The notes beneath the pieces are model-generated. The model did not search any database and was not told the origin of the DNA. It worked only from the letters and a program-made list of their open reading frames with translations. Source: Mactromeris polynyma (taxonomy: Eukaryota; Mollusca; Bivalvia; Venerida; Mactridae). From it: a stretch of DNA of 64,000 bases. The stretch covers positions 27,594,619 through 27,658,618 of the forward strand of contig JASFXZ010000001.1 of assembly GCA_032209605.1 (NCBI GenBank), in the 5' to 3' direction. A program made the translations under genes and the position numbers. The stretch's first letter is position 1. Every line of letters starts with the position of its first letter. This document shows positions 45,110 to 56,659 of the stretch, piece after piece.

Positions 45110-47380
45110 ACAGCAGCGCTCACAAATTGAATAAAATCAATGTATGTTTGTGTTAAAGCAAGTGTCAAATATGATAACGTGTTAAGCGAAGATTTCATAT
45201 GTTTAATGGGGTCAGACAAGGTGACTGTCTGTACCCTTTATTCAATGTGTCGAAATGACATAGAGGAGCATTTTGCTTTAAAATGGGTTTGGTGGGGTCG
45301 ATATCTCTCTCTCTATATATATAGGCTTTCAAAGATATTTTTTACTTTTATATAGTACTGACGATATGGTGATCATATCAGAATCGGAGTCGGGGTTACA
45401 ACACGGTTTGGATTTAGTAGAACACATACTGTTTAAAATGGAAATTATCAGTCAATGTAGAGAAAAATTATGATTTAAGAAAGGGAGGAACAATCCGCCA
45501 AACATGGAATTCATATATGATGGGTCAAAGGTTGAAATTGTCAGACAATTCACCTATCTTGGTTTCACTACTGGTTGGTCAGATACAGCAACATAATTAT
45601 GAAGCACAGAGTGGACACTTTTCAAACTTAATACAAATTTGGTAAAATGTCCGAATATATCTATTAGTCATTAATTGGAATTATTTGATTAACTTTTCTC
45701 ACCCATTCAGTGAAATTTGGGGTTTCAATAAAAGTTAAACAAGTGAAGGATTTCATCTAAAATTATGTAAGCAAATTATAGGTGTACGGATTAAAACCCA
45801 CAATAATTTCATATGGGGAGAATACAAGACTAAAGGAGGAATTAGGTTTAACACCTCTGATTTACTAGAGCCTGGTAAATGTTGGTTTTAAATACTCAAA
45901 TGTGGCGATTGTAAATATGTAAAATTTGTATATAACAAGAAATATCTTTACAAAAGATGGTCGGCGCAACTTGAAGTATGCACATTTGTTGCAATCTGAA
46001 AGTTAAAATGTGTTGTACAACATAAAAAAATGCCTAAATGTTACGACTGCCGGTCATTCAATTACGCTATACTACAGAAACTCCGAGACATGTAAGGGGA
46101 GATCACTGCGTAGTGTGATTAGTCGTAGACACATGATTCAATATAGTTCATCAATATTACTTAATGCATAAGTCGTGAACTCTCACATTCATGTTAATAA
46201 ACTTGTTATATAGCGATGTATCTGATTAAAACGATAGAAATGATCGCGACTGGTACATTACACCAAGAAAGTCTTCTTAATTCCAACACCGGACTATTCC
46301 CCGTGGTTATAACTAATTAGTCTGGTACTCAGCGTACTCTGCACACCGATACTGTAATGGTAAGGGCAGGTTATCCGGGCTAATGACTAACAACACTACT
46401 TACTGGATAAATCACGAAATACACTATACACAATGTCAACCAACCTGCGTCAATGTTACAAATATTTTTCAGTTGAAGGGAAATTGCCTTGGTGGTTAAC
46501 GTAAGATTTTATTGGTTTACAAAACACTGATATGCAAATAGCCGAAAAAGATGGTCGGCGCAATTTGAAGGTTAAGATTTGTTGTGCAAAAAAAATATGC
46601 CGATGGTACGCTTGCTGGTCACTCCAGATCCAAAATGGATTTCGGTAAATTCACCAAAATTCAGTGGATTTCGGTAATTAACGTAACCTTTATCGAGAGT
46701 GTTAACCAATCCGCGTCAAGGTTTCAAACGTTGTTCGGTTGAAGAGAAATTGCCTAGCAAAACCATGTTAGTACGGCTGTGCCGAAAAAAAGATGTTGAA
46801 TGATTTAGAAATATGGCCTTAAAAGAATTATTTGGCAAATTCAGATAAATTCTTGCATAATTAGAATACATAGGTTTTAACTACGCGTTGCAGTTTCAAG
46901 GTGTTGTGAATGTAAATGGATTTTATAACTATTTAAAAATAGACTCAGAGATGTATATATTCAAAACTGAAATAGTTAGCTTCAAATTTCGTATAGAGCA
47001 AAAACATACAATTTTGGCGGACTTCCATGTTCAGCCTTATTTGGATATTATTATAAATTCTAAATTCAGATCATATCTTATATGTTTACGAGTTTCGGCG
47101 CATAGATTAGAAGTTGAGTCCGGAAGATAGCAAAAACCAGTTCAAGTACCATTTCATGACTGTAAATGTAAATCTTGCGATACCTTGGAAGACAAATTCG
47201 AATTGACATTGTTTTAGAATGTCCCGTGCATCATAACTTAAGAAAACAATACATTAAGATATATTACTGGAAATATTCAAATGTTTAAAAATATGCAGAA
47301 CAGCGAAAGTAACTGTAGAAGAAAAAGATTGTCATTGTTTGTTTATAAAAGTTTTGAATTGAGATCATAACTATATTTTT
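45110..47380 (+). mobile_element. LINE-A remnant, heavily degraded and interrupted
   Basis: Blocks parallel to 22645-25425: IKSMYVCVKASVKYDNV, GVRQGDCLYPLF, DDMVIISESESGLQHGL, FIYDGSKVEIVRQFTYLG. At 46888-47130 follow FHVQPYLDIIINSKFRSY and RVSAHRLEVESGR, then CKSCDTLEDKFELTLF, the zinc-knuckle region. Repeat R10 (about 45950-46850) interrupts it. Stops throughout. Confidence 0.75.
45950..46850 (+). repeat. Repeat R10, partly duplicated (inverted partner 59225-59530)
   Basis: AAGATGGTCGGCGCAA(C/T)TTGAAG occurs at about 45953 and 46549. GGATTTCGGTAAATTCACC and its neighbours at 46634-46690 pair in reverse complement with 59400-59440. Two related units (46430-46560 and 46680-46800) share GTTGAAG(A/G)GAAATTGCC. 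Confidence 0.65.
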
Positions 47381-47399
47381 TATAATATTCCCAATTCTC

Positions 47400-48880
47400 A
47401 CCCATTACCAACGATCAACTGTCTTCTGTTATATATTTATTTATTTATTAACCTACCAATGTTCATAGTAATTACTTCTTAGAAAGTAAATATACGTGAA
47501 AATTATATGTAAGCAATTGTGTTGGTAAACTTTACTATAAGAATGTAATTTATTTTTCTAATTGTGTTGTTGTGTATTACAGTCGTTAAAAAACATTATG
47601 TTTTGAGTGAAAATGGTCCAAAAGAAATATGGGAGGGTTATTTGTTCACTAAAATGATGAAAAATAGTATGCCCTTTCACAAATGTAGCTAAAATTGCAT
47701 TTCATATAGGACTAGAAGTAAAATATTTTGTACTCCTAAAGATAATTAATTGAATATAACAACGGCGTTATTTATGTAAGCTTGTTACACGAGATTACAA
47801 CGTGAATACAAGTTAAAATTGTAAATTTCAAAAGACCGGAAGTGGAAACGGAAGTGTCCACGCCCTTCGTCTCGACACCATTTAAGGAGACTCGTGTAAT
47901 GCTGCAAATATGCCAAAAATCATAAACCACAGGTGCTTAGCACACGCTCAGTAATTAATTATATAGGGCACACTTCTTTGTTTTTTAGCATACGAAATTG
48001 AAATTTTATTAAAATTATTACTTATTTCTTCTGTTAATTTTTTAACACGTTTATTTGCTGGAACTTATTCAAACACTTCTTTTTTGTTATTTGTGTGATT
48101 GCATTGTGTTTTTTTCTACTACAATGACCATAAGTTTCCAACCCCTCGTTCGTCTTATCGAAATCAAGTAAACCCAAAGAGATACGTTAGAACTTTGGGT
48201 GAGTGTATGTACTGTGAATCACCATTGACATATTGTATTTATTTATGTAGAACGATGGGCTCATTGTATTTTTCTAAATAAACGTATCTATCTTTGTTTC
48301 AACAAAAGCTTTGTATAAAAATATCAGGTTTACCAGATGTTTATCAACATATTGTCCTAATATAATTGCAAATGGTGGTAAACTTGTAAAAGTTTGTAAT
48401 AATAAATGTAACTGTAACTGACATAAATGCTATTCATTGGATACAATTAATGGCATGTATATATATAGTATAGTATATTTCTACCCTTCACAATTTGAAG
48501 CACTAGAGATTATACTTATTATAGTAGCACAGATCACATATCATGTTTCGTAAATTAGCTAAGAGACATTCAAGTTTAACCTACCGTTTAGTTTTGTGGT
48601 TGAACATAACTATGTTTGCAAGTATAAGAATGATAATGAATCAGGGCTAACTTTTCGAGAGAGACATGAACGGCGACTAAAAAAAATACTTTTTTTATAA
48701 AGGTAAATTAGAAATGACACATGGCCCGGTGCACAGTATTGTGTCCATTCTTTAATGCTTAAAATTTTAAGAAGAAATCTCAAATGGTTTTTAATTTATA
48801 CAACTTTGAAAACCCCCAAATGGTCCATCTTTACGTGTAATGTGTTAGCATCAGATTTGTTCCACTAATTATGAGAAAAC
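47400..48880. other. AT-rich intronic DNA, nothing recognised
   Basis: Within intron 2 of the modular gene; no supported gene or shared repeat. Confidence 0.45.
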
Positions 48881-48887
48881 CCAATCT

Positions 48888-49318
48888 CCTTAAAAGCAGC
48901 CCAAGTCGCACGCTCCTAAGCTATACGCTAACTGGATCTGATGACTGCACAATACAAGTCACGTTCTTGTGACCTTTGAGTAGCCAATCAAATCGTCGGC
49001 TGCAAAATGCATTGGTATAGAGTTATGAAAATTCGTCGTTCTTCGGCGAGCTCCGTAAATACTATCTGAGCGTAGATCACCAAGACGTTCCGATTAATTA
49101 TTTTCGTCAATTTCAATATGGCTGCGCCCTTGGGCACAACCATATCTCCTACACGGCAACATTCTTTGGTTGATAAGTGTTGTTTGTGTGGTGTTTCGTT
49201 TTTGGAAATTTTTATAACCGGAAGCGGCAGGAAGGACATTAAAAAACAGTATGAACAGAAACTCCAAATAAACGATAAAGCCATTTTAAGAAAGACATCA
49301 AACACGGTTTTGTAAGGT
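48888..49318 (+). other. Repeated promoter plus first-exon cassette, plus copy (R8)
   Basis: 48888-49160 recurs inverted at 36350-36633. It holds TAGCCAATCAAATCGTCG (CCAAT box) and then ATGGCTGCGCCCTTGG at 49118. The open frame reads MAAPLGTTISPTRQHSLVDK, CCLCGVSFLEIFITGSGR, KDIKKQYEQKLQINDK, and reaches a good donor TTTTG-GTAAGG-type site near 49311. The CCxC...K..I...Y...L pattern looks like an N-terminal zinc-binding or ZAD-like module, but I cannot name the family. No following exon is recognised, so this may be the 5' end of a multicopy gene or of a transposon gene. Confidence 0.5.
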
Positions 49319-49319
49319 G

Positions 49320-49790
49320 AACTTTCATTGGACCACGAACGAGCTCCTGGTTACGCATATCTATTTTTAGAGAGGTTATATGAACGTGACCTCTTACGGA
49401 GTGTAGTCAGATCATAACCAGGGAAAGTGATGGAGCTAAAGTTAGGGGTTGATTTCAATGAGATTGGAGAAAACCAATAGTTGTTTATCATAAGGCATTT
49501 GCTTTTCCTTTGAAGAATTTCATGCTTGTGAGTTTTGTATAAGGCATAATGCTGTAGCATAAATACTTTCAAATTCATTTTTGAAAAACCAAAATAGGTA
49601 CCGATGTAATGGTCTCCATTTTTTTATTTCCCTATCTAAAAGGACAATATAAATAAAAGAGATCCACAAACTTTCCTATGTGTAAAGAAAGTAAGTCAAA
49701 TAAAAGGATATATATGCCAAGAATATCAACATTTTTTTGTAATTTTACAAATATTTTTCCACTTAGCAAGTTGTGTCAAGTTGTGTCAAA
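49320..49790. other. Intronic DNA, nothing recognised
   Basis: No supported coding or repeat feature. Confidence 0.4.
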
Positions 49791-49792
49791 AA

Positions 49793-50350
49793 TGTAATGT
49801 CCGTCCCCTATGTGATTGTTAAGAATTAGGACAAACATTGTTTAATAAAACATAGTATTCAATACATTTAATCATTATAATACCATGTAAGTCCATATTT
49901 GCAGTTTAGTCTAGGTTACAATGGAATTATTTGCAAACAATGAAATGTTATCTCTAATGCCCGTCCCCGTAATGTCCGTCCCCTTATGTATAATGTTATT
50001 TAATGTGAATGAAAATCATTTTAGGCATCAAGTTTAGGAAATATTTATGTTCATGTCGTAGACAACCTTTATTTTGTCCAGAAAGAAAGAAAAATCAAAT
50101 TCATAGTGAAGCATCTTATTGGTAGGGACCTTTTTTATACTACTGCAACAAAAATGCACAAAATTGGCATCTTTTTGACAATATAAGGATATTTTGTCTA
50201 TTATTATCATCAAAAAGATTTTATAATGAAGGGTCTATACATGTTAAAAGTCCATGTAGAAAAAATTATTTCTTAAAATTGACAATATAGTCTTTAAAAC
50301 AAATAATTTAGTGTGGGGACGGTCATTACAAAAAAGGGACGGACATTACA
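49793..50350. mobile_element. MITE with TGTAATGTCCGTCCC inverted ends
   Basis: The left end is TGTAATGTCCGTCCCCT; the right end, read inward, is TGTAATGTCCGTCCCTTTT. Extra subterminal copies of TAATG(T/A)CCGTCCCC occur at 49970-49985 and, inverted, at 50314-50330. The 558-bp interior is AT-rich and non-coding. Clustered subterminal motifs are typical of transposase-binding arrays. Confidence 0.75.
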
Positions 50351-50359
50351 ATATTAGGA

Positions 50360-51725
50360 TTATTTCTCAAATCTTCAATAAATCCTGCAACACATATTTC
50401 TATGAATTCCAGAAAATTTTTGTTAAGATAATATGATAAAAATTAGAAACAGAGGCAGAAACAATGCCAGTATGGGGTTGGATAAATTATACAATGTTAT
50501 GCAATAAACAATATTTTCCCCTGTGTGAACTATCTAGATATCTATCTTTTCCAGACTCCTAATCAGCATTTCACTGTGTCTGGCCATGTAGGAGTCAGAT
50601 ATACATCCAATCAGTACTTGCTGTCACCATCTGACACATATATACAGTAAAGTTGAAAAGTGTTAATTATTTTTATGGACTTTAACTAAAAGACAATTTA
50701 TAAAATAGTTGATCAGACTTGCCTTGATTGTTAGAAAATAAGTGTATTTATTAAAAAATTAAATCAACGTACGTATGTGTGATATTTAGGATTTTAAACA
50801 TATATTTCACATTTCTAAACTTACATAAATCGTAAAACCCCAGTGCAAATGAAATAATGAAGAAATAAGAACTTGTTTAATTCTGATAACTCACTTTTGA
50901 AAGAAAGATTTAACAGTGAGAATCCAATACCGGTATATTACCACCTGTATTTTCATTTTCACTAATATTACCAAAATTAACTCTTTTTCTACATACATGT
51001 CTATAGCTATATATGTTTTAGTTTGTTGACTTTAATCTCAATAATTATTGATGTTATAATTGATTCTGGTCATTTAAGTTTAGAAAACTAATATAATGTT
51101 CCCTCAACATCCAGATATATTGATGATTTCATCTCTGATATATATAAATTGCAACTGATTAAAACCAGAAGACGAGAAAGTGATATTTTGGAGAAAAAAT
51201 CTTGACCGCTTTCAAATTATTGCTCGGAATGACATAATTAAGCAAGAATTTTAGCTAAAAAGTATATATTGTATAAGAGTATGCTATTTCTTGGATAATT
51301 ATGTTAAACAAATACATTTTAAGTTCCTACTTTGTGTTTCTTCATCTTTTAGAGACAGACATTTCATTAACTTGCAATGTCCCCTCTCAGTCAGACTGAT
51401 ATTTAAAAGTAAGAATAACAAATACCAAATAAAAAGTTATCTTTTTATCAATGGGACATGTTTCTATATGTGTTACAGTATCCAAAAAAGTAAATATGAT
51501 AACAATACAAGAAACTTCAATTTTTGCCTTAGATGCTAACAAAATTGGAACATTTACTGTGCATCAGGGCACATATATACTGATGTCCGTAGATATTCGA
51601 CAAACTGAGACCAATAATCCATTGTTCAGTTTAGAAATCGGCAACAACAAAAGACACATCAGCCATGAACGAACAATATTTATTCTGCAACATGAAATAC
51701 TTGGTTATGCTGTATTATTATATAG
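50360..51725. other. AT-rich intronic DNA, nothing recognised
   Basis: End of intron 2 nearest the first sushi exon; open frames here lack domain character. Confidence 0.45.
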
Positions 51726-51731
51726 ACTTAC

Positions 51732-51911
51732 ACATGCATATCTGAGAACGTCCTGACCAAGAGCCATCTGCTGTACATGTTCGCACTGAATCACTGGAAT
51801 CTGTCATGTTGTAGTCAATGTTACAATGATAAGTGACTCGGCCACCGTACGTGAAAGTAGTACCGGTGAAGGTACCATGGCTTATGGAGTTTGGTTTTCC
51901 ACAGGTCACCG
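51732..51911 (-). CDS. Exon 2 of modular gene: first sushi/CCP domain
   Basis: 180-nt phase 1-1 exon with acceptor TATATTTCCAG and donor GTAAGT after GCATGT. It reads VTCGKPNSISHGTFTGTTF, TYGGRVTYHCNIDYNMTDSS, DSVRTCTADGSWSGRSQICM: a four-cysteine sushi module with the YGxxVTYxC strand and GxW before the last cysteine. Residues about 116-175. It splices to exon 1 as CEQ-T-VTCG and to the EGF exon as ICM-Y-ATSC across an 11.3-kb intron. Confidence 0.9.
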
Positions 51912-52087
51912 CTGGAAATATATAAATATAAATAATCTTGATGCGATCACGTGATACATAATTTCGATTTTAATATAATAATGAATGACCGCACAACATG
52001 AGTAGGTTACATTTTAATCTGAATGTCCTCAATGGAAAGGATAGAACTTTCTAATTAATATTACTTTAATGCAAACTAAGAACTTAC

Positions 52088-52433
52088 TCTGTTCGCAACA
52101 CGAACCTTCCTTTCCCTTAGGGCATCGACAATAGCCACCACCACTATACACATAATTTCCGTTATTGTAGCAATACGTGTGGCAAAGTTCTCTCTCAAGG
52201 CCTAAGTCATTAGAAGCACACTTTTCAAATCCATCGCACTGCGGAATAGCGAGGTGCCATACACGACGGTCTCGAACGCGCGTCCCACCTCCGCACGATG
52301 CTGAGCATTCCGACCAGGACATCCACGCTCCCCATATGCATTCACACGAAAACCATGTTGAGGCTATTCGAGCGAAAGTCTCAGGAACAAAACATAATAT
52401 TATTAACACAAGAATGATACAATCTGCTTTCAT
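52088..52433 (-). CDS. Exon 1 of modular gene: signal peptide, TSP1 repeat, Cys-rich EGF-like
   Basis: Minus-strand start at 52433, chosen over the ATG at 52472 because it begins a clean signal peptide: MKADCIILVLIILCFVPETF, cleavage expected after Ala21. Residues 30-85 form a thrombospondin type 1 repeat with CIWGAWMSWSECSASCGGG and TRVRDRRVW, including the W-x-x-W and CSxSCG motifs. Residues 84-113 (CHTYCYNNGNY, CRCPKGKEGSCC) are a compact EGF-like Cys-rich segment. The donor is GTAAGT after CEQ-A, phase 1. The complete chain is 426 residues over six exons, all phase 1, a mark of exon-shuffled extracellular proteins. Predicted secreted, with no membrane span. Possible roles (recognition, adhesion, immunity or shell matrix) are inference. 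Confidence 0.9.
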
Positions 52434-52454
52434 ATTGATATCTATAATCCAAAT

Positions 52455-52530
52455 GACGTGCCTACATTCCACAATCTGAGCTATTTATTTAGTATTGGTG
52501 TGATTTGCTCCAGTTGATATCCAATCAAAA
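52455..52530 (-). promoter_or_regulatory. Candidate core promoter of the modular gene
   Basis: Upstream of the ATG at 52433 on the minus strand are CTAAATAAATAG (52492-52481, TATA-like) and GATTGG (52526-52521, CCAAT box inverse). Spacing would put initiation near 52455. Weak evidence in AT-rich DNA; an untranslated first exon further upstream is equally possible. Confidence 0.25.
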
Positions 52531-53029
52531 CATACCGTTTTTAAGCAGGCATAACTAAACAACTCTATTATAATATTTTCAGTTTAGAGATAGTGTTGAG
52601 AGTTTAACGTGTGGTTCATAAAATATAGAATAATATTCGCCATAATTCAGCTGAAACCACAGGTAACCAAATTTTATATACTCATATTATATATTCCATT
52701 GTTAAAACTGTAAAGTTGATAAATACTCATTTTTAAAATTCTACTTAGTCTACTTATCATATGCTGTTTAAGTTTTCTAATAATGTTATCGAAACTATGG
52801 TATGATAAATTTATGTTATTTTGTTTAATGAGGTATCTCCCGTAAGAGGAAAAATGTAGAGCAGGGGGAGGAGGCACATTCACAAATAGAATATCAGTAT
52901 ACATATCTAGCTAAAAAGGAGGAGCTACTTTAAGAAAACATTTAACAAAAAAATGGCTTTATGTCAAACTTCATTCAAATGGTATACGAAGCAAGAAAGA
53001 TGTCATCTTATTCCATGTTCTTTTTATGT

Positions 53030-53270
53030 AATGGTACTTTAATTCACATAATGGCCGGTCAGGTAGTGACTTTTCCAGCTATAAGGGTGGAGGAAGACCC
53101 TAAGTGCATTAGTTTGGGCATATGCGGGCATCGGGGTAGAACCACTGACCTTCCGTAAGCAAGCTTCCTTACATACCAATTATACATCATCCCAGATGAG
53201 TTTCGAACTCGCAACTGTGAGGGGCAAGAGATTTGAAGTCAGGTACCATAACAAATTGGCCACGGAAGCC
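53030..53270 (-). mobile_element. tRNA-derived SINE
   Basis: The minus-strand head GGCTTCCGTGGCCAATTTG and B-box GAGTTCGAAACTCATC precede a body with GCTTACGGAAGGTCAGTGG and GGGTCTTCCTCCACCC. I recognise this body as a SINE type very common in oysters, mussels and scallops. It lies upstream of the modular gene. Confidence 0.75.
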
Positions 53271-53279
53271 TTTGCTTCG

Positions 53280-53760
53280 TGACATAAATAGAGGATCTAA
53301 CATGAGTGTTCATGTTTTATTGAATTTATCAAACGTGTCGGTTAAAATGATATAATGCGAGGCTTTGTCGAGCACACGAATGCTAGATTCTATTTATCAC
53401 ATCACTTTTTAACGGGCTTAAAACAAAAAAATCACATAGACTCGTTTCTCTAGCCGCCCCTGCATTGACTCGTCTTTGGTGAGTCGGTCGAGAAAAAATA
53501 GTTCCAAAGATTTTCACAAAATAAATCAAAGCGCTGAAAGCACTGGAGTTGTTCGGTATTGAGCACTGATTTTGTGTTTGACAGATTCACAGAAAGTGCA
53601 AGTAAAATACCAAGGTAACGTCTGGTAATTTTGTACAAGTGAAATTCGATATTAGGGCGAAGTTATTTCCTCGAAGATGCTCATTTAAATTAATTGAATT
53701 TACACAATGCATTTTAGTATAGAAATGAAAAGCCATTGTGAGCATTTAACAACAACCAAA
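53280..53760. other. Non-coding stretch
   Basis: No gene or shared repeat recognised. Confidence 0.4.
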
Positions 53761-53764
53761 GCAT

Positions 53765-54325
53765 GGAAAGTGCTGACAGCGAGGGGCTCACTGCAGATCA
53801 CAGATTTCACTTGGACATAGATTTACCGATCACAATAGCCTATAATGAACACTTTGTTATGTCAGTATATCAAATAATATAGGAGTTGAATACATAATAT
53901 TGTATACACATAATTGTTATAGACAGTCAGAAGAATGGATGGGGAAGAAGTGAATAGTACCTTCATGTTAGTTATAGAATAACCTCAATATTAAGACCAC
54001 CATTGGGACTCATAAAAAACGGTATTCTTATCGAGGTGATTTTAATATTGAGGTTGAATAAAGAGCAAAACATTGAGGTGGTCTCATTATTTAGGTCATC
54101 TTTAAGTGAGGTTTGAGTGTATATGTCGAGCTTACTAACTAACGTAGTTTGCAACATAAACTACAATGTTTTTACATATGTTCTGAAAGGAGACACAGTT
54201 CAAAGGGACATAATACTAAAACAAATTGATGGATGCACAGTAAATTTATGTCTTGTATATCTACAAATCATGTATCATGGTACTTGTATTACCAAAATTT
54301 ATTGCAATCCTTTGAAAACTCAAGA
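53765..54325 (-). repeat. Repeat R6, right copy
   Basis: Reverse complement of 18437-18862 with an extra hairpin insertion at 53970-54120. It joins R12 directly at 54325-54335, the empty-site arrangement for element E. Confidence 0.75.
53970..54120. mobile_element. Hairpin MITE inserted in R6
   Basis: AACCTCAATATTAAGACCAC (53981-54000) pairs with GGTGATTTTAATATTGAGG (54035-54053). Related GAGGTGGTCTC follows near 54079. The DNA is absent from the left R6 copy. GTGGTCTC also occurs at the end of the Tigger-like element near 33188, so a Tigger-derived MITE is possible. Confidence 0.55.
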
Positions 54326-54334
54326 AGTAGTTAG

Positions 54335-54595
54335 TCACACAAACTACATATGTTATACATTGGACAGACAAACCAATCGACAGGGTGATTCTAGTATTCA
54401 CCTTGATAAACATTGTTTGAGGGCGTATAAATACAAGGCATAAAAGACTACTAAGACCATTATTTTGTAAAACTTATTTAATTAAACTTTTTAACTATTT
54501 AGAAAAACAGTCACCAAGAGTTAAAAGCTTGACTCTACAATTTATGTAAAAGAAATATGCATAAACTAACCAGTCTCACAGAAATAAAAATGCAT
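54335..54595 (-). repeat. Repeat R12, right copy
   Basis: Reverse complement of 16392-16641 and contiguous with R6. Confidence 0.75.
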
Positions 54596-54602
54596 TCCAA
54601 AT

Positions 54603-54655
54603 ACTACTTCCGTAGTTAAGACTACTTCCGTAGTTAAGCCGTTTTCGTAGTTATG
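54603..54655 (+). repeat. 18-bp tandem repeat
   Basis: ACTACTTCCGTAGTTAAG occurs twice, then a diverged third unit CCGTTTTCGTAGTTATG. Confidence 0.7.
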
Positions 54656-54659
54656 CGAT

Positions 54660-55230
54660 GCGACTTTCGAAATTTGCCATAGAACTAGTTGTTCAACTGA
54701 AAAACTAAAAACGACTATTAATACCGATAATTAAACCGGATTTAATGTCGACCTATGTTGAAACTTAACACAAAACAAACAATTAACAACATGATTGATA
54801 ATTTACTACTGATTTTAGGAAAACATTGAATAAATTCAAAATTTAGTGTACACGCGCTGCTGTGACGACATGAAGCCGTTGCGTCACCGAGTCACTTCTA
54901 AAGTAAAATCATCGGAGGTGCATGACGATGCATGTATAATTGCAAAGTTCATTTAGATTATAAAAAAGCAAATACAAAAATCTGTTAATTTCATAGCTAA
55001 TCAACACAAAATGATATGAACATTATATATATACAGCCATTTTGAAATTACAGAAAATCTCTATTAGACAAAGAGAAATATTTTAGAATAGAATTTTTTT
55101 AGATACTTATTTGAACATAATTCACAGCATTGGGTGAAGATTGAAAATATCATAAAAAGTAGTATGTTGCCACGCAAAATTTGGTGTTACTTCAAAATCA
55201 GAAGTTATCTCCCTTTGTAGAATTTGCTCA
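54660..55230. other. Non-coding stretch
   Basis: No supported gene or repeat. Confidence 0.4.
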
Positions 55231-55234
55231 CGTA

Positions 55235-55362
55235 CAACAATTTCGCTTTTCCGATAAGCGCGAAAGCGCTCAAAATGGCTTCAGTCGACACTATAGAATA
55301 TAGAGGGAGCAGTTGACATTTTTGGCTTTAACATTATTATTTTTCAAATGATCTTAAAACAT
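55235..55362 (-). repeat. Repeat R7, right copy
   Basis: Reverse complement of 28108-28235. Confidence 0.7.
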
Positions 55363-56075
55363 TCGAATAAAAAATGAAACTCGTCTTCTAAACAATTGCA
55401 TAAAAGACATTTCCTTTCATTTACTGGTGTTGTGTTGGGTTTAGTCCAACGACCAACTTCAATTTGTAATCTATGGGATGATACTCTAAATCTTGTTAAT
55501 ACTTTTCTATATTTATTTACCTGCACTATGTCTAAATAAGGTTGAAATTTGAAGTTTGAAAATAATTTGTATGTATTTGCTCTGCTTGATGATTCGATAT
55601 CACTATTCCAATCCTGTAAATATTGATCAGTTAATCTCTGTCTAACCATAGATAAACATAATTTGTTATTTCCAACTGTTTAAAAATACCATGCATCACT
55701 AAACCCAAGTTTGTTTAGTATACATTTCACATTTCTGACCCAAGATATCTTATTTGGGTACAATTGAAGATCACATAACATCATATCATAAAGAAGTCTA
55801 ACATATTTAGTATCTTTTTCCTATCTCACCATACACAAAAGTATTTTGAGTCTGCTTTTTAATACCCAATAGTTGTTTGTAATATTTTAAAAATACTCTT
55901 TCAAATTATTATAGCATCCCCAAATTTCACTACCATGGCTTAAGACAGGTTCTATAAATTTATCATACAAGTTAAGTTGATGACTAATTGATAAGTCTAA
56001 AAAATCTTTAATGTAGGATTTCATCTTAAAAGTTGCTTTCATTGCTTGACCGGTCAGTGCTTCAAAGGTATATTT
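55344..56075 (-). mobile_element. LINE-A-related 3' fragment
   Basis: The minus strand reads LTGQAMKATFKMKSYIKDF, IEPVLSHGSEIWGCYNN, then after a break SMVRQRLTDQYLQDWNS, NFKFQPYLDIVQVNKYRK, VSSHRLQIEVGRWTK and the zinc-knuckle-like CLLCNCLEDEFHFLFEC. This is the thumb-to-C-terminus part of the LINE-A family, 5'-truncated and frameshifted. Confidence 0.82.
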
Positions 56076-56099
56076 GAATATAAACACGGACATATAAAC

Positions 56100-56650
56100 C
56101 ATTTTATATGTCCGTGATATAAATCATTATACAAATCTGCGATACGTTGCCAATGTGGAAAAGTATATATGAAAATATATTTTGCGCGGTATATTTATCA
56201 GCGTGCACCACAGTAGGCCCTATCTTGCGTATTTAAATTATAATTGTAATTGGAAATTGCATGACAAAGTGTTTATTACACATGCTTTGTGAAACGAATT
56301 TCTTGTTTTTTTTTCTATTTTATCTCATGAGAAAACTTTGCCTTATACCACGGACATATGGAATATATGTCCGAACTAACACATAGGTTACTTTTCAATA
56401 ATAAAATAATCTCGTGTTTCATCAACAAAATCGAACTCAAGCAGTTTTCTCTTTCTGTTCATAAAACATACTGCTTTAAGCGTTTATCGGATACATAGAT
56501 CTAAGATAGCCCGAGGCTACATGTTAATGTGTTACACCAGATATCAATCGGTGATCATCGGAAAATTTACGACCACTTACGGAAACTACCGACAGACAAA
56601 TTGACTGTTGACCAGTAGCCCCATCGATATCGATCTGCATCTGCATCTTA
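56100..56650 (-). repeat. Repeat R1, right copy
   Basis: Reverse complement of 13705-14240. The frame starting MQIDIDGATGQQSIC is broken by stops here. The near-palindrome CGGACATATGGAATATATGT occurs at 56342, and a second, CGGACATATAAACC...TTTATATGTCCG, spans about 56090-56116 at the LINE boundary. Confidence 0.75.
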
Positions 56651-56659
56651 AGTAGTTAC

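Noticed and set aside
52177..52479. 100-codon plus-strand frame over the TSP1 exon
   Set aside because: Antisense shadow of the signal-peptide/TSP1 exon.
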